A stretch of DNA of 64,000 bases from Bacillus cereus (lineage in GTDB: Bacteria > Bacillota > Bacilli > Bacillales > Bacillaceae_G). The translations under genes were made by a program, and so were the position numbers. The number at the start of each line of letters is the position of its first letter. The first letter of the stretch is position 1. This document shows, piece by piece, positions 46,901-54,885 of the stretch. The notes beneath the pieces were generated by a model. That model was not told where the DNA came from. It did not search any database and saw only the letters and a program-made list of their open reading frames with translations. The stretch is taken from positions 2,853,001-2,917,000 of the forward strand of contig NZ_CP089518.1 of assembly GCF_025917685.1 (NCBI RefSeq). Reading direction: 5' to 3'.

Positions 46901-47306
46901 CTACAATCACCTCTATTTCTTGGAAATTAGGTAAATAATAGTGGTATAAAATGCTATTAATTTCCTAAAATCATATAAACTAAACTATTAAAAACATCAT
47001 TTGGGAAGGCTCTTTTTTTTATAATTACACGCACAGTAACTAATACTTTATCGCGTTATCTGTTTCTGGTGTGAAAATTTTTAAACTAGTTTTTTTGCTC
47101 ATCCCCCCGACAAAGGGAAATTTGCTTAGTTAATTAAAAAGTTATATGCTGTGTATCAAAAAGTACACCTTTTGATACGTTTTTTACAGACGTATCAAGG
47201 ACTGACATTGTGCATATGATCTATAACGCATATATAACGGGTTTCCTATAAAGAAACGTTATAAAAAAGGTCTACTCATTACGAGCAGGCTCTCTATTTT
47301 CTTCAC
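46901..47306. other. Intergenic region with orphan hairpins
   Basis: 406 nt without a gene. GTATCAAAA/TTTTGATAC with a T-run (47153-47186, plus strand) is a terminator lacking a gene, and 47265-47298 holds an imperfect hairpin with T-run on the minus strand, suited to end the peptide gene at 47307. Confidence 0.4.
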
Positions 47307-47408
47307 TCAGCCTACTTTATTTAAAACTTCGGCTGCTTCTGTAAACATTGGTGCATAAGTAGAAAATAATAAAAATAATGATACTATAAGTCCTATGATT
47401 TTCTTCAT
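47307..47408 (-). CDS. 33-residue secreted-peptide candidate
   Basis: GGAGATGCGAGT then ATG at 47408, 33 codons: MKKIIGLIVSLFLLFSTYAP followed by MFTEAAEVLNKVG. It has a basic N-terminus, hydrophobic core and a polar tail, as in exported signalling propeptides (Phr/PapR/NprX style) or small toxins. A terminator-like hairpin with T-run follows. No Rap- or RNPP-type receptor gene is adjacent, so the role is open; a gene remnant is the alternative. Confidence 0.4.
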   Translation of the reverse strand: MKKIIGLIVSLFLLFSTYAPMFTEAAEVLNKVG

Positions 47409-47592
47409 ACTCGCATCTCCTTATCAATCCATTTAAAAACCTTTTAATTATATATTAAGCTTTGATACTATTGAAATAATAAAAAAGGATATGCATAATT
47501 ACATATTTCTCTTATTGATAGAATGTATCCTATTGAAAAGAAAGCCTTTCCTTGGTATTATTAGTCTCTTTGTTAGCTTAATAGCGATATGG

Positions 47593-48120
47593 GGTTCTGG
47601 TGCAAAAAAATGATAAATAAAAAAGAATCATGGATTCCTAACGAAATTACCTGTTAAGTAGTTAATCCAAACAGCTGGTTGATAAAAATATTCTGATTTT
47701 GGACAGACTGGTCCTGCAAATCAATTTGTTCTTTTTTGAGCGTATGCATGGCTTCCACACCACTCAATATAGAAGCTGATGTTTTGTATGATTTAAATCC
47801 CAACATAGAGCGTATACGTTTTTTAATAAAACGAGGCTCTTGTTCTACTATGTTATTTAAATATTTTATCCTTCGGATTTCGGTGCCTATTGGTATCCTT
47901 TTCCTTCCTTCAACTGTTCGATAGCAATTGGAAAAGCAGGATTCTTATCGACTGTTATAACACGAGGCTTTGAAACATGAAAAGACTGCAAAGCTTTCTT
48001 GAAAAAGTGCTTTGCAGCCTTATGATCTCTAGATTTACTCAAATAAAAGTCAATCGTGTTTCCTTCAGAATCAACGGCACGATATAGAATCAAGTTTATC
48101 TTATCTATACTATAATAGCT
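47593..48120 (-). mobile_element. IS6 family (IS240-like) element, degenerate
   Basis: The minus strand encodes YRAVDSEGNTIDFYLSKSRD, HVSKPRVITVDKN, then after a frameshift IRRIKYLNNIVEQEPRFIKK and MLGFKSYKTSASILSGVEA, i.e. the middle and C-terminus of an IS6-family transposase. GGTTCTGGTGCAAA at 47593 looks like its terminal repeat. The N-terminal third and the other end are missing, replaced by sequence next to the YrrS-like gene. Inactive. Confidence 0.75.
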
Positions 48121-48164
48121 TAGTCCCTCACAACAAGAGCGGATAGCATTTACAGTTCTCTTAT

Positions 48165-48905
48165 TTATTTTACCACTTGAACAGATACTGGTTTCCAACC
48201 CTGATTCTCTACCCAATCAATATCAACCTTATATTTTTTATTACTTTGCTTATCTCGTACATTACCGTAGGCTTTATTATTACCATTATTCCCAATAAAA
48301 TCAAAAATCAATTGACTCTCTGGAACATCAACAGCATATGAAATTGCTTTTTTCATCTCATTCCAATCTGCTGTTCCTTCTTTAAATTTCATTGCAGGTT
48401 TTGCTCCTTGCTCTGTACCAATTGGCTTCCAAGAAGGATTAGTTTGAGAACCCTTTTCTTGAGATATCGTTTTTTCTCCCTCTTTATTTTCATTTTCGTT
48501 CGTTTTTACAGGTTCTTCTACTTTTTGTTTCTCTTCTAAATGTGCTGTTTCTTTATCTCCGTTTTTCTTTTCTTCTATTTTTGCCGCTTCTTTATCTTCA
48601 TTTTTCTTTTCTTCTACCTTTGCCGCTTCTTTATCTTCATTTTTCTTTTCTTCTACCTTTGCCGCTTCTTTATCTTCGTTTTTCTTTTCTTCTATCTTTG
48701 TTGCTTCTTTATCTTCGTTTTTCTTTTCTTCTATCTTTGTTGCTTTCTTTTCTTGAGCAATTGCTTTCTCTGATGTATCAGAAGTGAAAAACAACTGATA
48801 TGTCACTATGCCAACTGTTACTAATACCACACTAAATGCGATATTAAATATCCCCTTATTACGACGATTTTGTTGTTTTGCTTGAAACCTGCTTCCTTGT
48901 CCCAT
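48165..48905 (-). CDS. YrrS-like DUF1510 protein with tandem EEKKNEDKEA repeats
   Basis: A 246-residue protein: basic N-terminus, one membrane helix (IFNIAFSVVLVTVGIVTYQL), a charged middle, and a C-terminal DUF1510 domain (WKPIGTEQGAKPAMKFKEGT, DVPESQLIFDFIGNNGN). The middle holds about five copies of a 13-residue unit (AAKVEEKKNEDKE) encoded by a 39-bp tandem DNA repeat. Bacillus YrrS is a membrane-anchored protein near a penicillin-binding protein gene; here it stands alone beside an IS remnant, likely as a paralogue. The extended repeats probably act as a spacer. Confidence 0.85.
   Translation of the reverse strand: MGQGSRFQAKQQNRRNKGIFNIAFSVVLVTVGIVTYQLFFTSDTSEKAIAQEKKATKIEEKKNEDKEATKIEEKKNEDKEAAKVEEKKNEDKEAAKVEEKKNEDKEAAKIEEKKNGDKETAHLEEKQKVEEPVKTNENENKEGEKTISQEKGSQTNPSWKPIGTEQGAKPAMKFKEGTADWNEMKKAISYAVDVPESQLIFDFIGNNGNNKAYGNVRDKQSNKKYKVDIDWVENQGWKPVSVQVVK
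48540..48765 (-). repeat. 39-bp tandem repeat within the YrrS-like gene
   Basis: About five to six copies of a 39-bp unit, each encoding 13 residues, differing at a few positions (Ile/Val, Ala/Thr, Asn/Gly). Nearly identical units suggest recent slippage, so copy number may vary between strains. Confidence 0.85.
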
Positions 48906-49334
48906 TTTTCAAACCTCCGTGTTTATTTTCGCCACTAATCTTTACGTATTCTTCCTAAGAATCTTAATATTTTTATTAAATAATAAAAATGAACTACACT
49001 TCCCATACAGAATTCCATATAAAAATAATAAAATTTATTCTTTTTCAAGTATCTGACATATGTTATTCAAAAATAGTTTAATAAATTAAAGATTGATAAG
49101 TTTCTGTACTTAAGTATACTTTTAACAATTAAGCCTCTTCTTCACCGATTTATAATTTTTAAAATCAAATGCCCTCTTTAGTTTGCGCTTTCCAATGGAT
49201 ATGCCGTAAAATTAAAAGAGATTTTACCTCTTTTACCTTCTTTTCAGAACAGCTTTCGCCACTAGGGAATTCTATTATTCCTAATCTAACCTTTAATTCG
49301 CTTTCATGACAAAACGAATCTTTATGAAGTCCCC
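48906..49334. other. Intergenic region, nothing recognised
   Basis: 429 AT-rich nt upstream of the YrrS-like gene; I see no supported ORF, repeat or terminator apart from the likely promoter. Confidence 0.4.
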
Positions 49335-49484
49335 TTATCTTTTGTATAAAGCGCCTTTATTTTTTTCTATATAGAGCATTATCTCTTTGTTTATAACCTT
49401 CTTAAAAGCTTCTTCTCTACTGTAAAAGTCATTTAAACTATACAATCCATACCATTTAATATGTAATGTCTCTATTAATTCCAC
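49335..49484 (-). pseudogene. Possible small gene or gene remnant (49 codons)
   Basis: Frame from GTG 49484: VELIETLHIKWYGLYSLNDF, YSREEAFKKVINKEIMLYIE, then KNKGALYKR and TAA. The composition looks protein-like and AGGTGG covers the start region, but the product is short and resembles only the N-terminus of a larger unknown protein. Confidence 0.35.
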
Positions 49485-49764
49485 CTCGTTTCCCAGACAA
49501 TACTATCATTTCTGAATATTTTATTTATTATGAATACACATTCCCGCTTACTTGAATTAAAAATTGTGCTTTTCTATAATACATTTTATTGTTAATAACT
49601 TCAATAATGAATATGTACATATGTAGCATTGAATGGATGCAAAAAAACATAGAAATTTAATCTTTCTACGTTTTTCCTAACATCTTCCTTCCATTTCACT
49701 TTGTGATCGAATTCAAAACTACACTTGTGACTATTTGGTTGAGTGATCGGTACGTCAATATTTT

Positions 49765-49800
49765 AAAAAGGAGCTCTCTTGATAAAGAGAGCTCCTTTTC
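49765..49800. terminator. Terminator of the 34-residue protein gene
   Basis: AAAAGGAGCTCTCTT/AAGAGAGCTCCTTTT perfect stem with a GATA-type loop, adjoining the stop at 49801 on the minus strand. Confidence 0.9.
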
Positions 49801-49905
49801 TTATTTCTTCTTCTTTTCTGTCGGTTGGCTTTGTTTAGCGAAATTAGACGAATCATCGAAATTCGGTTGTTTTTTACCAGCATTATTACTTCTACCTTTT
49901 CCCAT
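49801..49905 (-). CDS. 34-residue Lys-rich small protein
   Basis: GGGGAGGTG precedes ATG 49905. The product is MGKGRSNNAGKKQPNFDDSS followed by NFAKQSQPTEKKKK: hydrophilic, Gly/Asn/Lys-rich, without Cys or hydrophobic core. It resembles minor acid-soluble spore proteins in size and style but I cannot assign it to a named one. The optimal SD and perfect terminator support a real gene. Confidence 0.65.
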   Translation of the reverse strand: MGKGRSNNAGKKQPNFDDSSNFAKQSQPTEKKKK

Positions 49906-49984
49906 ATGTAATGCACCTCCCCTCATCCTTACTATTCCCAATAAAAAAATCCTCTTGCATCCAAGATAATTTTTTATCATTTTA

Positions 49985-50075
49985 GCCAAGAAGACTCCTT
50001 CCTCAAGGAACGCTTAGTGAGTAGGTGGGAGATGAATTGGCTTCGGACAAGAGATGGCAGGAAGCCATCTTAATT
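49985..50075 (+). mobile_element. 5' end of a TnpB (IS200/IS605-like) element
   Basis: CTCCTTCCTCAAGGAACG, TAGGTGGGAGATGAATT, then a subterminal hairpin AGATGGC-AGGAA-GCCATCT precede a TnpB start codon by about 90 nt. The same end motif occurs inverted at 44905-45000. No TnpA gene or opposite end is present. Confidence 0.6.
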
Positions 50076-50162
50076 GTTCGACATACATAAACTATTACTT
50101 CACTACCTATCGAATATATGTTTGTTGTATAATAGACGCATATAGAAATGGAGGTGAATGGA

Positions 50163-50729
50163 ATGATAATCAATACAGCATATAAATTTCGTATCTATCC
50201 AAATAAAGCACAAGCAACCCTAATCAATAAAACGATCGGATGTTCTCGTTTTGTATTCAATTATTTCTTATCTCTATGGGATAACGCATACCAAGAGACA
50301 GGGAAAGGTTTGACATATGGTACATGCTCTGCCAAACTCCCTGCTAATGAAATTATTGACGTTTCTTTATCCAGTAATGATAAATTGGTCGATATTGCAG
50401 CTAAATTAAAAAACATAAAGGGAAGATATGATGAAAAATTACCAGTGAAAATTATACTGGGACTTTTATGTGAGAAATTTATTATAACTGGAGAAAATGC
50501 ATTGAAAATAAAACCATTTATATTTAAATTAGTACATAATAATTGCTGTGAGGGATTCGATTATATAGATGAACAGCTGTATAATTTCAATGAAGAAATT
50601 AATTTAGCCGCAGATAATATATATGGGAATCTAGAAGATATTAGTCAAGAAATAAAAAGGTTTTTATCTGTTTATAAAGATTTTATTATATATTTTCATT
50701 TACCTTATGGTGGGCTGGATGATGAATAA
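50163..50729 (+). pseudogene. TnpB N-terminus fused to an unrelated protein
   Basis: From ATG 50163 (GGAGGTG upstream), the first about 59 codons are the TnpB/OrfB N-terminal region: TAYKFRIYPNKAQATLINKT, IGCSRFVFNYFLSLW, GLTYGTCSAKLP. At about 50340 the frame continues without a stop into ANEIIDVSLSSNDKLVDIAA, a helical, acidic protein of unknown family with LPYGGLDDE at the end. The last part overlaps the next gene by a few nt, as in a natural operon, so the second half is probably the truncated first gene of an immunity-type operon, captured by the element. The fused ORF could be expressed but is unlikely to keep TnpB function. Confidence 0.65.
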
Positions 50730-51186
50730 AAACAACAGGTCTCAAAGACTCTTAAAACTTCTTGAAGCAAATAGAAAAAGGCATAAACCTACTCATGGTG
50801 CTTTATATGATGAATGCATCTGCGTGTTAGGTGCTGAAACTAAAGAATTATCTCCTGAAAGAGGATCAGAAATATACAAATTATTAAATGACTCTTACCC
50901 TTTTGAATGGTGGGGACGAATCAGTTGGAATAAGGTTTCCCTTAAACATGCCATTGACTCCATGAATCAAATATCTCATCTTATCCCATTGGAAAGTAAA
51001 GTCTATATCCTCTGGAGTACCGGACCTACTCCTGTTCTCTATGCAAATTTAAACGATATATTACGTAATATTGGCGATGTAACGGCGGTTGGTAGCGACA
51101 CTTATCTTTTTTGTCCAAATAATTTTGTTATAGAATTTTACCATGAAGGTGAAATCATGATTGGTTTTGGAAAAGACCGTATTTAA
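50719..51186 (+). CDS. CDI-type immunity-like protein
   Basis: 155 residues from ATG 50719 (a second ATG follows directly). Sequence style such as NRSQRLLKLLEANRKRHKPT, SYPFEWWGRISWNKV, KVYILWSTGPTPVLYANLND and YLFCPNNFVIEFYHEGEIMI resembles proteins annotated as CDI toxin immunity proteins in Bacillus; this is from memory. It overlaps the preceding ORF by 11 nt. No toxin gene is in the window, so it would be an orphan immunity gene. Confidence 0.6.
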   Translation: MMNKNNRSQRLLKLLEANRKRHKPTHGALYDECICVLGAETKELSPERGSEIYKLLNDSYPFEWWGRISWNKVSLKHAIDSMNQISHLIPLESKVYILWSTGPTPVLYANLNDILRNIGDVTAVGSDTYLFCPNNFVIEFYHEGEIMIGFGKDRI

Positions 51187-51347
51187 CAGCCAACATACAA
51201 AGAATTTTTTTTGTTTCTAGATATATTCATACTGATATTGATGTGTTATGTAAACTTAATATGAATACCTTATGCAATCAAAATACCTTTCATCATCTAT
51301 ATTCTTGATGTAGTACACTCTGGATAAAAGGTAGAGGGAGATAGACA

Positions 51348-51575
51348 ATGAAAGAAATCATTAAAGAGATTGTTTCTACAAGTAAAAGATACAAAGTTCA
51401 TGTTATCAAACGAAATGATGGTTTTTACACTACAGAAGTTTTTGCGTGGTTTGAGGATTACGGATATGAGTATTGGGCTCCTATTAAGCAGGGGTTATCG
51501 TTAATTGATACAGAAAATCATGCCATATCTATAGCAACGGAACACTTAAAAGTGTATTCAGGTGAAAGTGATTAG
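51348..51575 (+). CDS. Small hypothetical protein, possibly immunity-related
   Basis: 75 residues, AGAGGGAGATAGACA before the ATG. Mixed alpha/beta composition with many aromatics (FAWFEDYGYEYWAPI). Unrecognised; its position 161 nt after an immunity-like gene, followed by a terminator, suggests it is part of the same orphan-immunity locus. Confidence 0.55.
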   Translation: MKEIIKEIVSTSKRYKVHVIKRNDGFYTTEVFAWFEDYGYEYWAPIKQGLSLIDTENHAISIATEHLKVYSGESD

Positions 51576-51625
51576 TGGGGACCAGCCGAGAGTTATTTAC
51601 TTTATTAAGGTTTACTTTAGTAAAT

Positions 51626-51668
51626 AAAAGGCTAGTTAGCTCTTATAATGGACTAACTAGCCTTTTTA
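51626..51668. terminator. Terminator of the immunity-type locus
   Basis: AAAAGGCTAGTTAG/CTAACTAGCCTTTT stem, 13-nt loop, T-run. 50 nt past the 75-residue ORF. Confidence 0.85.
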
Positions 51669-51838
51669 TTATTTTTTCCTTTTTACATATGTTTCTCATG
51701 CAATTTACGTTCAGAGAATTCGATAAATCCCACCAGATTTTGTTTTCTAAAACCGATACGAAAATATAAACTAACTAAATATTACGATACACGAAATTAC
51801 TATATTAATTTTAATAAAAGTCCCTTGAAAGAAGCCAC

Positions 51839-52117
51839 TTATTTTACAAGGTACTGTTCTACTTCTTTTATTAATAGTTCTGCACCTTCTGGGCTTAATG
51901 TTATCTTACCGTTTGCTAATGATATGTTACGATTTGATACCTCTCCTGTTAATGCACAAACACCACCGGGCTGATATTTCTGTAAAACAATGTCTTCACC
52001 TTCTACAAAGATCTCTAATGGTGATTTTTCTTTAATACCTAGCGTATTTCTAAGTTCCTTTGGAATTACCACACGCCCTAAATCATCTACTTTTCTAGTC
52101 ACTCCGGTTGCTTTCAT
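51839..52117 (-). CDS. AbrB-family transition-state regulator paralogue
   Basis: A 92-residue protein with an N-terminal SpoVT-AbrB DNA-binding domain (TGVTRKVDDLGRVVIPKELR, LGIKEKSPLEIFVEG) and the C-terminal multimerisation region (CALTGEVSNRNISLANGKIT). It is close to AbrB/Abh in length and sequence but diverges from canonical AbrB, so it is probably a paralogue. AbrB proteins repress stationary-phase and biofilm genes. Confidence 0.9.
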   Translation of the reverse strand: MKATGVTRKVDDLGRVVIPKELRNTLGIKEKSPLEIFVEGEDIVLQKYQPGGVCALTGEVSNRNISLANGKITLSPEGAELLIKEVEQYLVK

Positions 52118-52190
52118 CTAGCGTCTTTCCCCATTTCATTATCAATTGTACCCAAGTTATTCTCCACTATTATAACAAGCTTTCCCCATA

Positions 52191-52316
52191 CATGAAAATT
52201 TAGTTACATTTACAAAAGAACAAGTGGAACAAATAGAGAATTATTGGCATGAAAATAGGCTGAAGAATCGAAATGAAGCAATTCACCAGTTCGTAGAGAA
52301 AGAATTTAAGTCATAA
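52191..52316 (+). pseudogene. Ribbon-helix-helix protein fragment
   Basis: Plus-strand frame HENLVTFTKEQVEQIENYWH followed by NRNEAIHQFVEKEFKS and TAA resembles a CopG/Arc-type ribbon-helix-helix protein. There is no start codon or SD in frame; a TAA precedes it. Confidence 0.4.
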
Positions 52317-52524
52317 ATAATGAGTACCCTTTTCATTTTCCCTAAAAACACATGTAAAGCCTGTATCTATCTTTACATGCGTTTTATAATGAATAAGACC
52401 TATTGTATTAACTTCTTCATCAAAACGCAAAATAAACCGATTTGGACAGCCGTTTTCAAATCAAAACTCATTTTTACAAAAAAGGAAAAAGTGCTGGATT
52501 TTTATCAACTATAATTACCCAGGT

Positions 52525-52590
52525 ATTAGAGACATGAAAAGACCGCAAAGCTTTCTTAAAGAATCGCCTTGCAGCCTTATGATTCCTATA
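52525..52590 (-). pseudogene. IS6/IS240-type transposase fragment
   Basis: Plus-strand CATGAAAAGACCGCAAAGC and onward is closely similar to 47977-48034 inside the IS6-family transposase (minus-strand KAARRFFKKALRSFHVS). Only about 20 codons remain. Confidence 0.6.
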
Positions 52591-52600
52591 CATTTAATTA

Positions 52601-53237
52601 TTTTTATGTTTGAATTTATTTCTTAAGGAACTTTTTAAGGCAGTGAAAAATATCCTTCTTATTTTTCACTATATAATACTTAAACTTCTCATCTTCAATG
52701 TTTTTATAAACAGAAAAAAGGGTAAATGATGAGCGATTATACTGGTTTAGTTAGCCGGGATGTAACCAAATTTTATATATTCTGTTCCCAAAACTCACTT
52801 ATAACTTTATTATTTTCACCTCAAGAAATCCATTCCCCTTTAAAGAGGTGTTGTATTTTAGACTCAATAATCATTAATCCCTCATGGGAGCACCATATCA
52901 TACCCATCAAGCTCAGATTTTAAAGTACCCCCTAAATGGAGATTTTGTGTTTTTATGGTACCGAAGTTTATTTTTATCGTTTTGGGGAACAACAGATTTT
53001 TAACTTGATAGCAATGTGGCGGTACCCCATGCCCAACAAATTAAGATTTTGAAGACTGTCCAAAATTTCTTCTCCCCCTTCCCCCCTTTCTAACAAGATT
53101 ACAATTTTATTAAGTACTAATAATTTTTATAATTAGTTAATCTCTGCATATGATTCCATTCAAAGATACAAAATATTTAAGTAACTATTTTTAATTACAT
53201 TGTTTTTATATCTAAATTCACAAAGGAGCTACATAAC
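52601..53237. other. Intergenic graveyard with IS231-like ends
   Basis: 637 nt without a supported gene. It holds two IS231-like end sequences in the same orientation (52890-52925 and 53004-53050) and a pyrimidine-rich stretch (53070-53095). Confidence 0.5.
52880..53060. mobile_element. IS231-like terminal repeats, remnant
   Basis: CATACCCATCAAGCTCAG (52900-52917) and CATGCCCAACAAATTAAG (53028-53045) resemble the IS231 end CATGCCCATCAACTTAAG from memory. TTGATAGCAATGTGGCGG precedes the second copy, as at 42707. No transposase frame is left between them. Confidence 0.5.
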
Positions 53238-53438
53238 ATGGATGAAAAAAATCTATTAAGTCAACAACTTGACCACGTGTCATCAGATGCTCTAAATACT
53301 CCTAGTAAAGATCAAGAACAGATGGAAGAAACAACTAATCCAGACAATACCAATGTTAAAAAGAAAAGCATTAATCAAGATTTACATGGCGTGGACTTAC
53401 CAATTTCAGACGTATATAGAACAACGAACAAAAAGTAA
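53238..53438 (+). CDS. Hydrophilic small hypothetical protein
   Basis: 66 residues with AAAGGAG upstream; acidic/polar, disordered-looking (QLDHVSSDALNTPSKDQEQM) with a LHGVDLPISDVYRTTNKK tail. No family recognised; a stationary-phase or spore protein would fit its composition (inference). Confidence 0.65.
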   Translation: MDEKNLLSQQLDHVSSDALNTPSKDQEQMEETTNPDNTNVKKKSINQDLHGVDLPISDVYRTTNKK

Positions 53439-53557
53439 ATTTCAAAGGGAAAACTCTTAAGAACGAGTGAACTTAATTCTTTTCCCTTTTCCTATTCAAA
53501 TAACTATTTTGTTAAAGTTTAATTGGTCCGCTTTGATAGATTACTTCTAAATATTCA

Positions 53558-53614
53558 CAGGTCCTCTTTGTCATTTAAAAAGAGGACCTGCTATTCGTAG
53601 CAAATCCTCTTTTG
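53558..53614 (+). promoter_or_regulatory. Competing hairpins, terminator-like
   Basis: GGTCCTCTTT (53560-53569) pairs with AAAGAGGACC (53579-53588), and the same AAGAGGA can instead pair with TCCTCTTTT (53605-53613) that ends in a T-run. These are mutually exclusive structures downstream of the 66-residue gene. Confidence 0.4.
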
Positions 53615-53763
53615 TTAACCTGAAACTTAATAAAAAATGCTTTCTTCAAATTATTTTTGAATGAATTCCAACAAAAAGAATATTTCCGTTTTACTTTCAT
53701 TCGCTATCAATCATATACAGTTTCATACGAAATCGATTAAAAAGTCGTACCATCCTTTTTAAC

Positions 53764-54009
53764 CTACATTGGATAATAAGACTGTGATGGATAATAGGAC
53801 TGTGATGGATAATACGATTGTAATGGGTAATAAGGCTGTAATGAATAATACGATTGTGATGGATTATGGATTTCCTGCATTTGCTGTGCTTGAAATGCTT
53901 GTTGCTGCGCTTGTATAGCATGATGAACAGCTTGAATAGTACTTTGTGCAGGCCCCTGCCCCCCTAAAGGACGCATTTGCTTCTCATTGTAAAAACAATT
54001 ACGAAACAT
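53764..54009 (-). CDS. Q/Y-rich protein with QSYYP tandem repeats
   Basis: 81 residues with GAGGTGAATAAAG before the ATG. A 25-residue N-terminus (MFRNCFYNEKQMRPLGGQG) precedes a Gln/Ala helix (HHAIQAQQQAFQAQQMQ) and six copies of a hexapeptide of the type QSYYPS/L ending in PM. Tyr-rich repeats of this kind occur in spore coat proteins; the coat role here is inferred. The repeat is also seen as an 18-bp DNA repeat. Confidence 0.7.
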   Translation of the reverse strand: MFRNCFYNEKQMRPLGGQGPAQSTIQAVHHAIQAQQQAFQAQQMQEIHNPSQSYYSLQPYYPLQSYYPSQSYYPSQSYYPM

Positions 54010-54141
54010 TCTTTATTCACCTCACCCCTGCAGATATTTTTGTTTTCCACCTTTCATACTATGAATATTGAATTAAGGTGGATAATACATGAAACATTAC
54101 ACCTTGTAATTCCTAATTCTCTTTCGTTCAATTATTTTAAC

Positions 54142-54870
54142 TTAATCCAATTTCCCATCCCCCTCTATCCACTTCATTGTTTTTTCTACATCTAATTCCG
54201 TATAAGTCTTTTCTCCATAGCGAACTGATTCATACAACGGAATAATGTCTCTCGTTCTACATATTCGTTTTAACCATTGTTGCATCGTTTCATAGGACCT
54301 TCTCTGTTCATGAAATGGTAAAGTCTTTTCCCATTCAACTAACGCTTTCCTTATCGTATCTGTAGGTAATGGTCGCTTTAACCGATGCTTCACTTTCTCG
54401 TTTTTTTCGGTTCTTACCGTATATTCTTTCATTACCGATTGTTTCTCCTGTTCTATTTCTGATTTCATTAACTTTTTCCTAACTGATTTATAAAGAAAAT
54501 ATATAATTACCGCTACAATAACTACATAAAAAAATACAGTAATCCATGAATTTGAAAGAAAAGAAAATATGGCTCCCCATGAATTTTTCTTTTCGAAATC
54601 TTTAAATTTTTTACCCGTTGTTGTTCTTTCTCCATTATCTCCTACTTTTTTCTTTTCAATAGGTGTTTCATAATCTTCCGTATTATTAGGATTTATTGTT
54701 TCCTTATAAATTTTTTCAGATTTCTTTTCACTAAAAAAACGTTCTTTTACTATGTTCTGTACATGCACCACACCTTGTGATAACGATATTGCACTAATCG
54801 CAAAGAAAAGTATGATTAAAGCTCTTACACTCCAAAACTTCACTTTCATATGCCGTTTTTTATTCCACAT
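54142..54870 (-). CDS. Two-helix membrane protein with DUF4129-like tail (second MoxR operon)
   Basis: A 242-residue protein with membrane helices near residues 15-35 and 115-135 and a charged C-terminal region (LVEWEKTLPFHEQRRSYETM, QWLKRICRTRD) similar to the DUF4129 tail of the protein encoded at 25418. It is the third and last gene of the second MoxR-DUF58 operon, following the DUF58 gene by 15 nt. No transglutaminase domain. Confidence 0.8.
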   Translation of the reverse strand: MWNKKRHMKVKFWSVRALIILFFAISAISLSQGVVHVQNIVKERFFSEKKSEKIYKETINPNNTEDYETPIEKKKVGDNGERTTTGKKFKDFEKKNSWGAIFSFLSNSWITVFFYVVIVAVIIYFLYKSVRKKLMKSEIEQEKQSVMKEYTVRTEKNEKVKHRLKRPLPTDTIRKALVEWEKTLPFHEQRRSYETMQQWLKRICRTRDIIPLYESVRYGEKTYTELDVEKTMKWIEGDGKLD

Positions 54871-54885
54871 GACATAAATCCCTTC

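Noticed and set aside
48540..48765. Regular 39-bp spacing as a possible CRISPR array
   Set aside because: The repeats are contiguous without spacers and lie in frame in a coding region.
48540..48787. Two plus-strand open frames rich in Phe/Leu
   Set aside because: They are antisense readings of the 39-bp repeat in the YrrS-like gene; no SD and extreme low complexity.
52726..52923. 65-codon ORF before the IS231-like ends
   Set aside because: No recognisable protein features and it reads into an element end.
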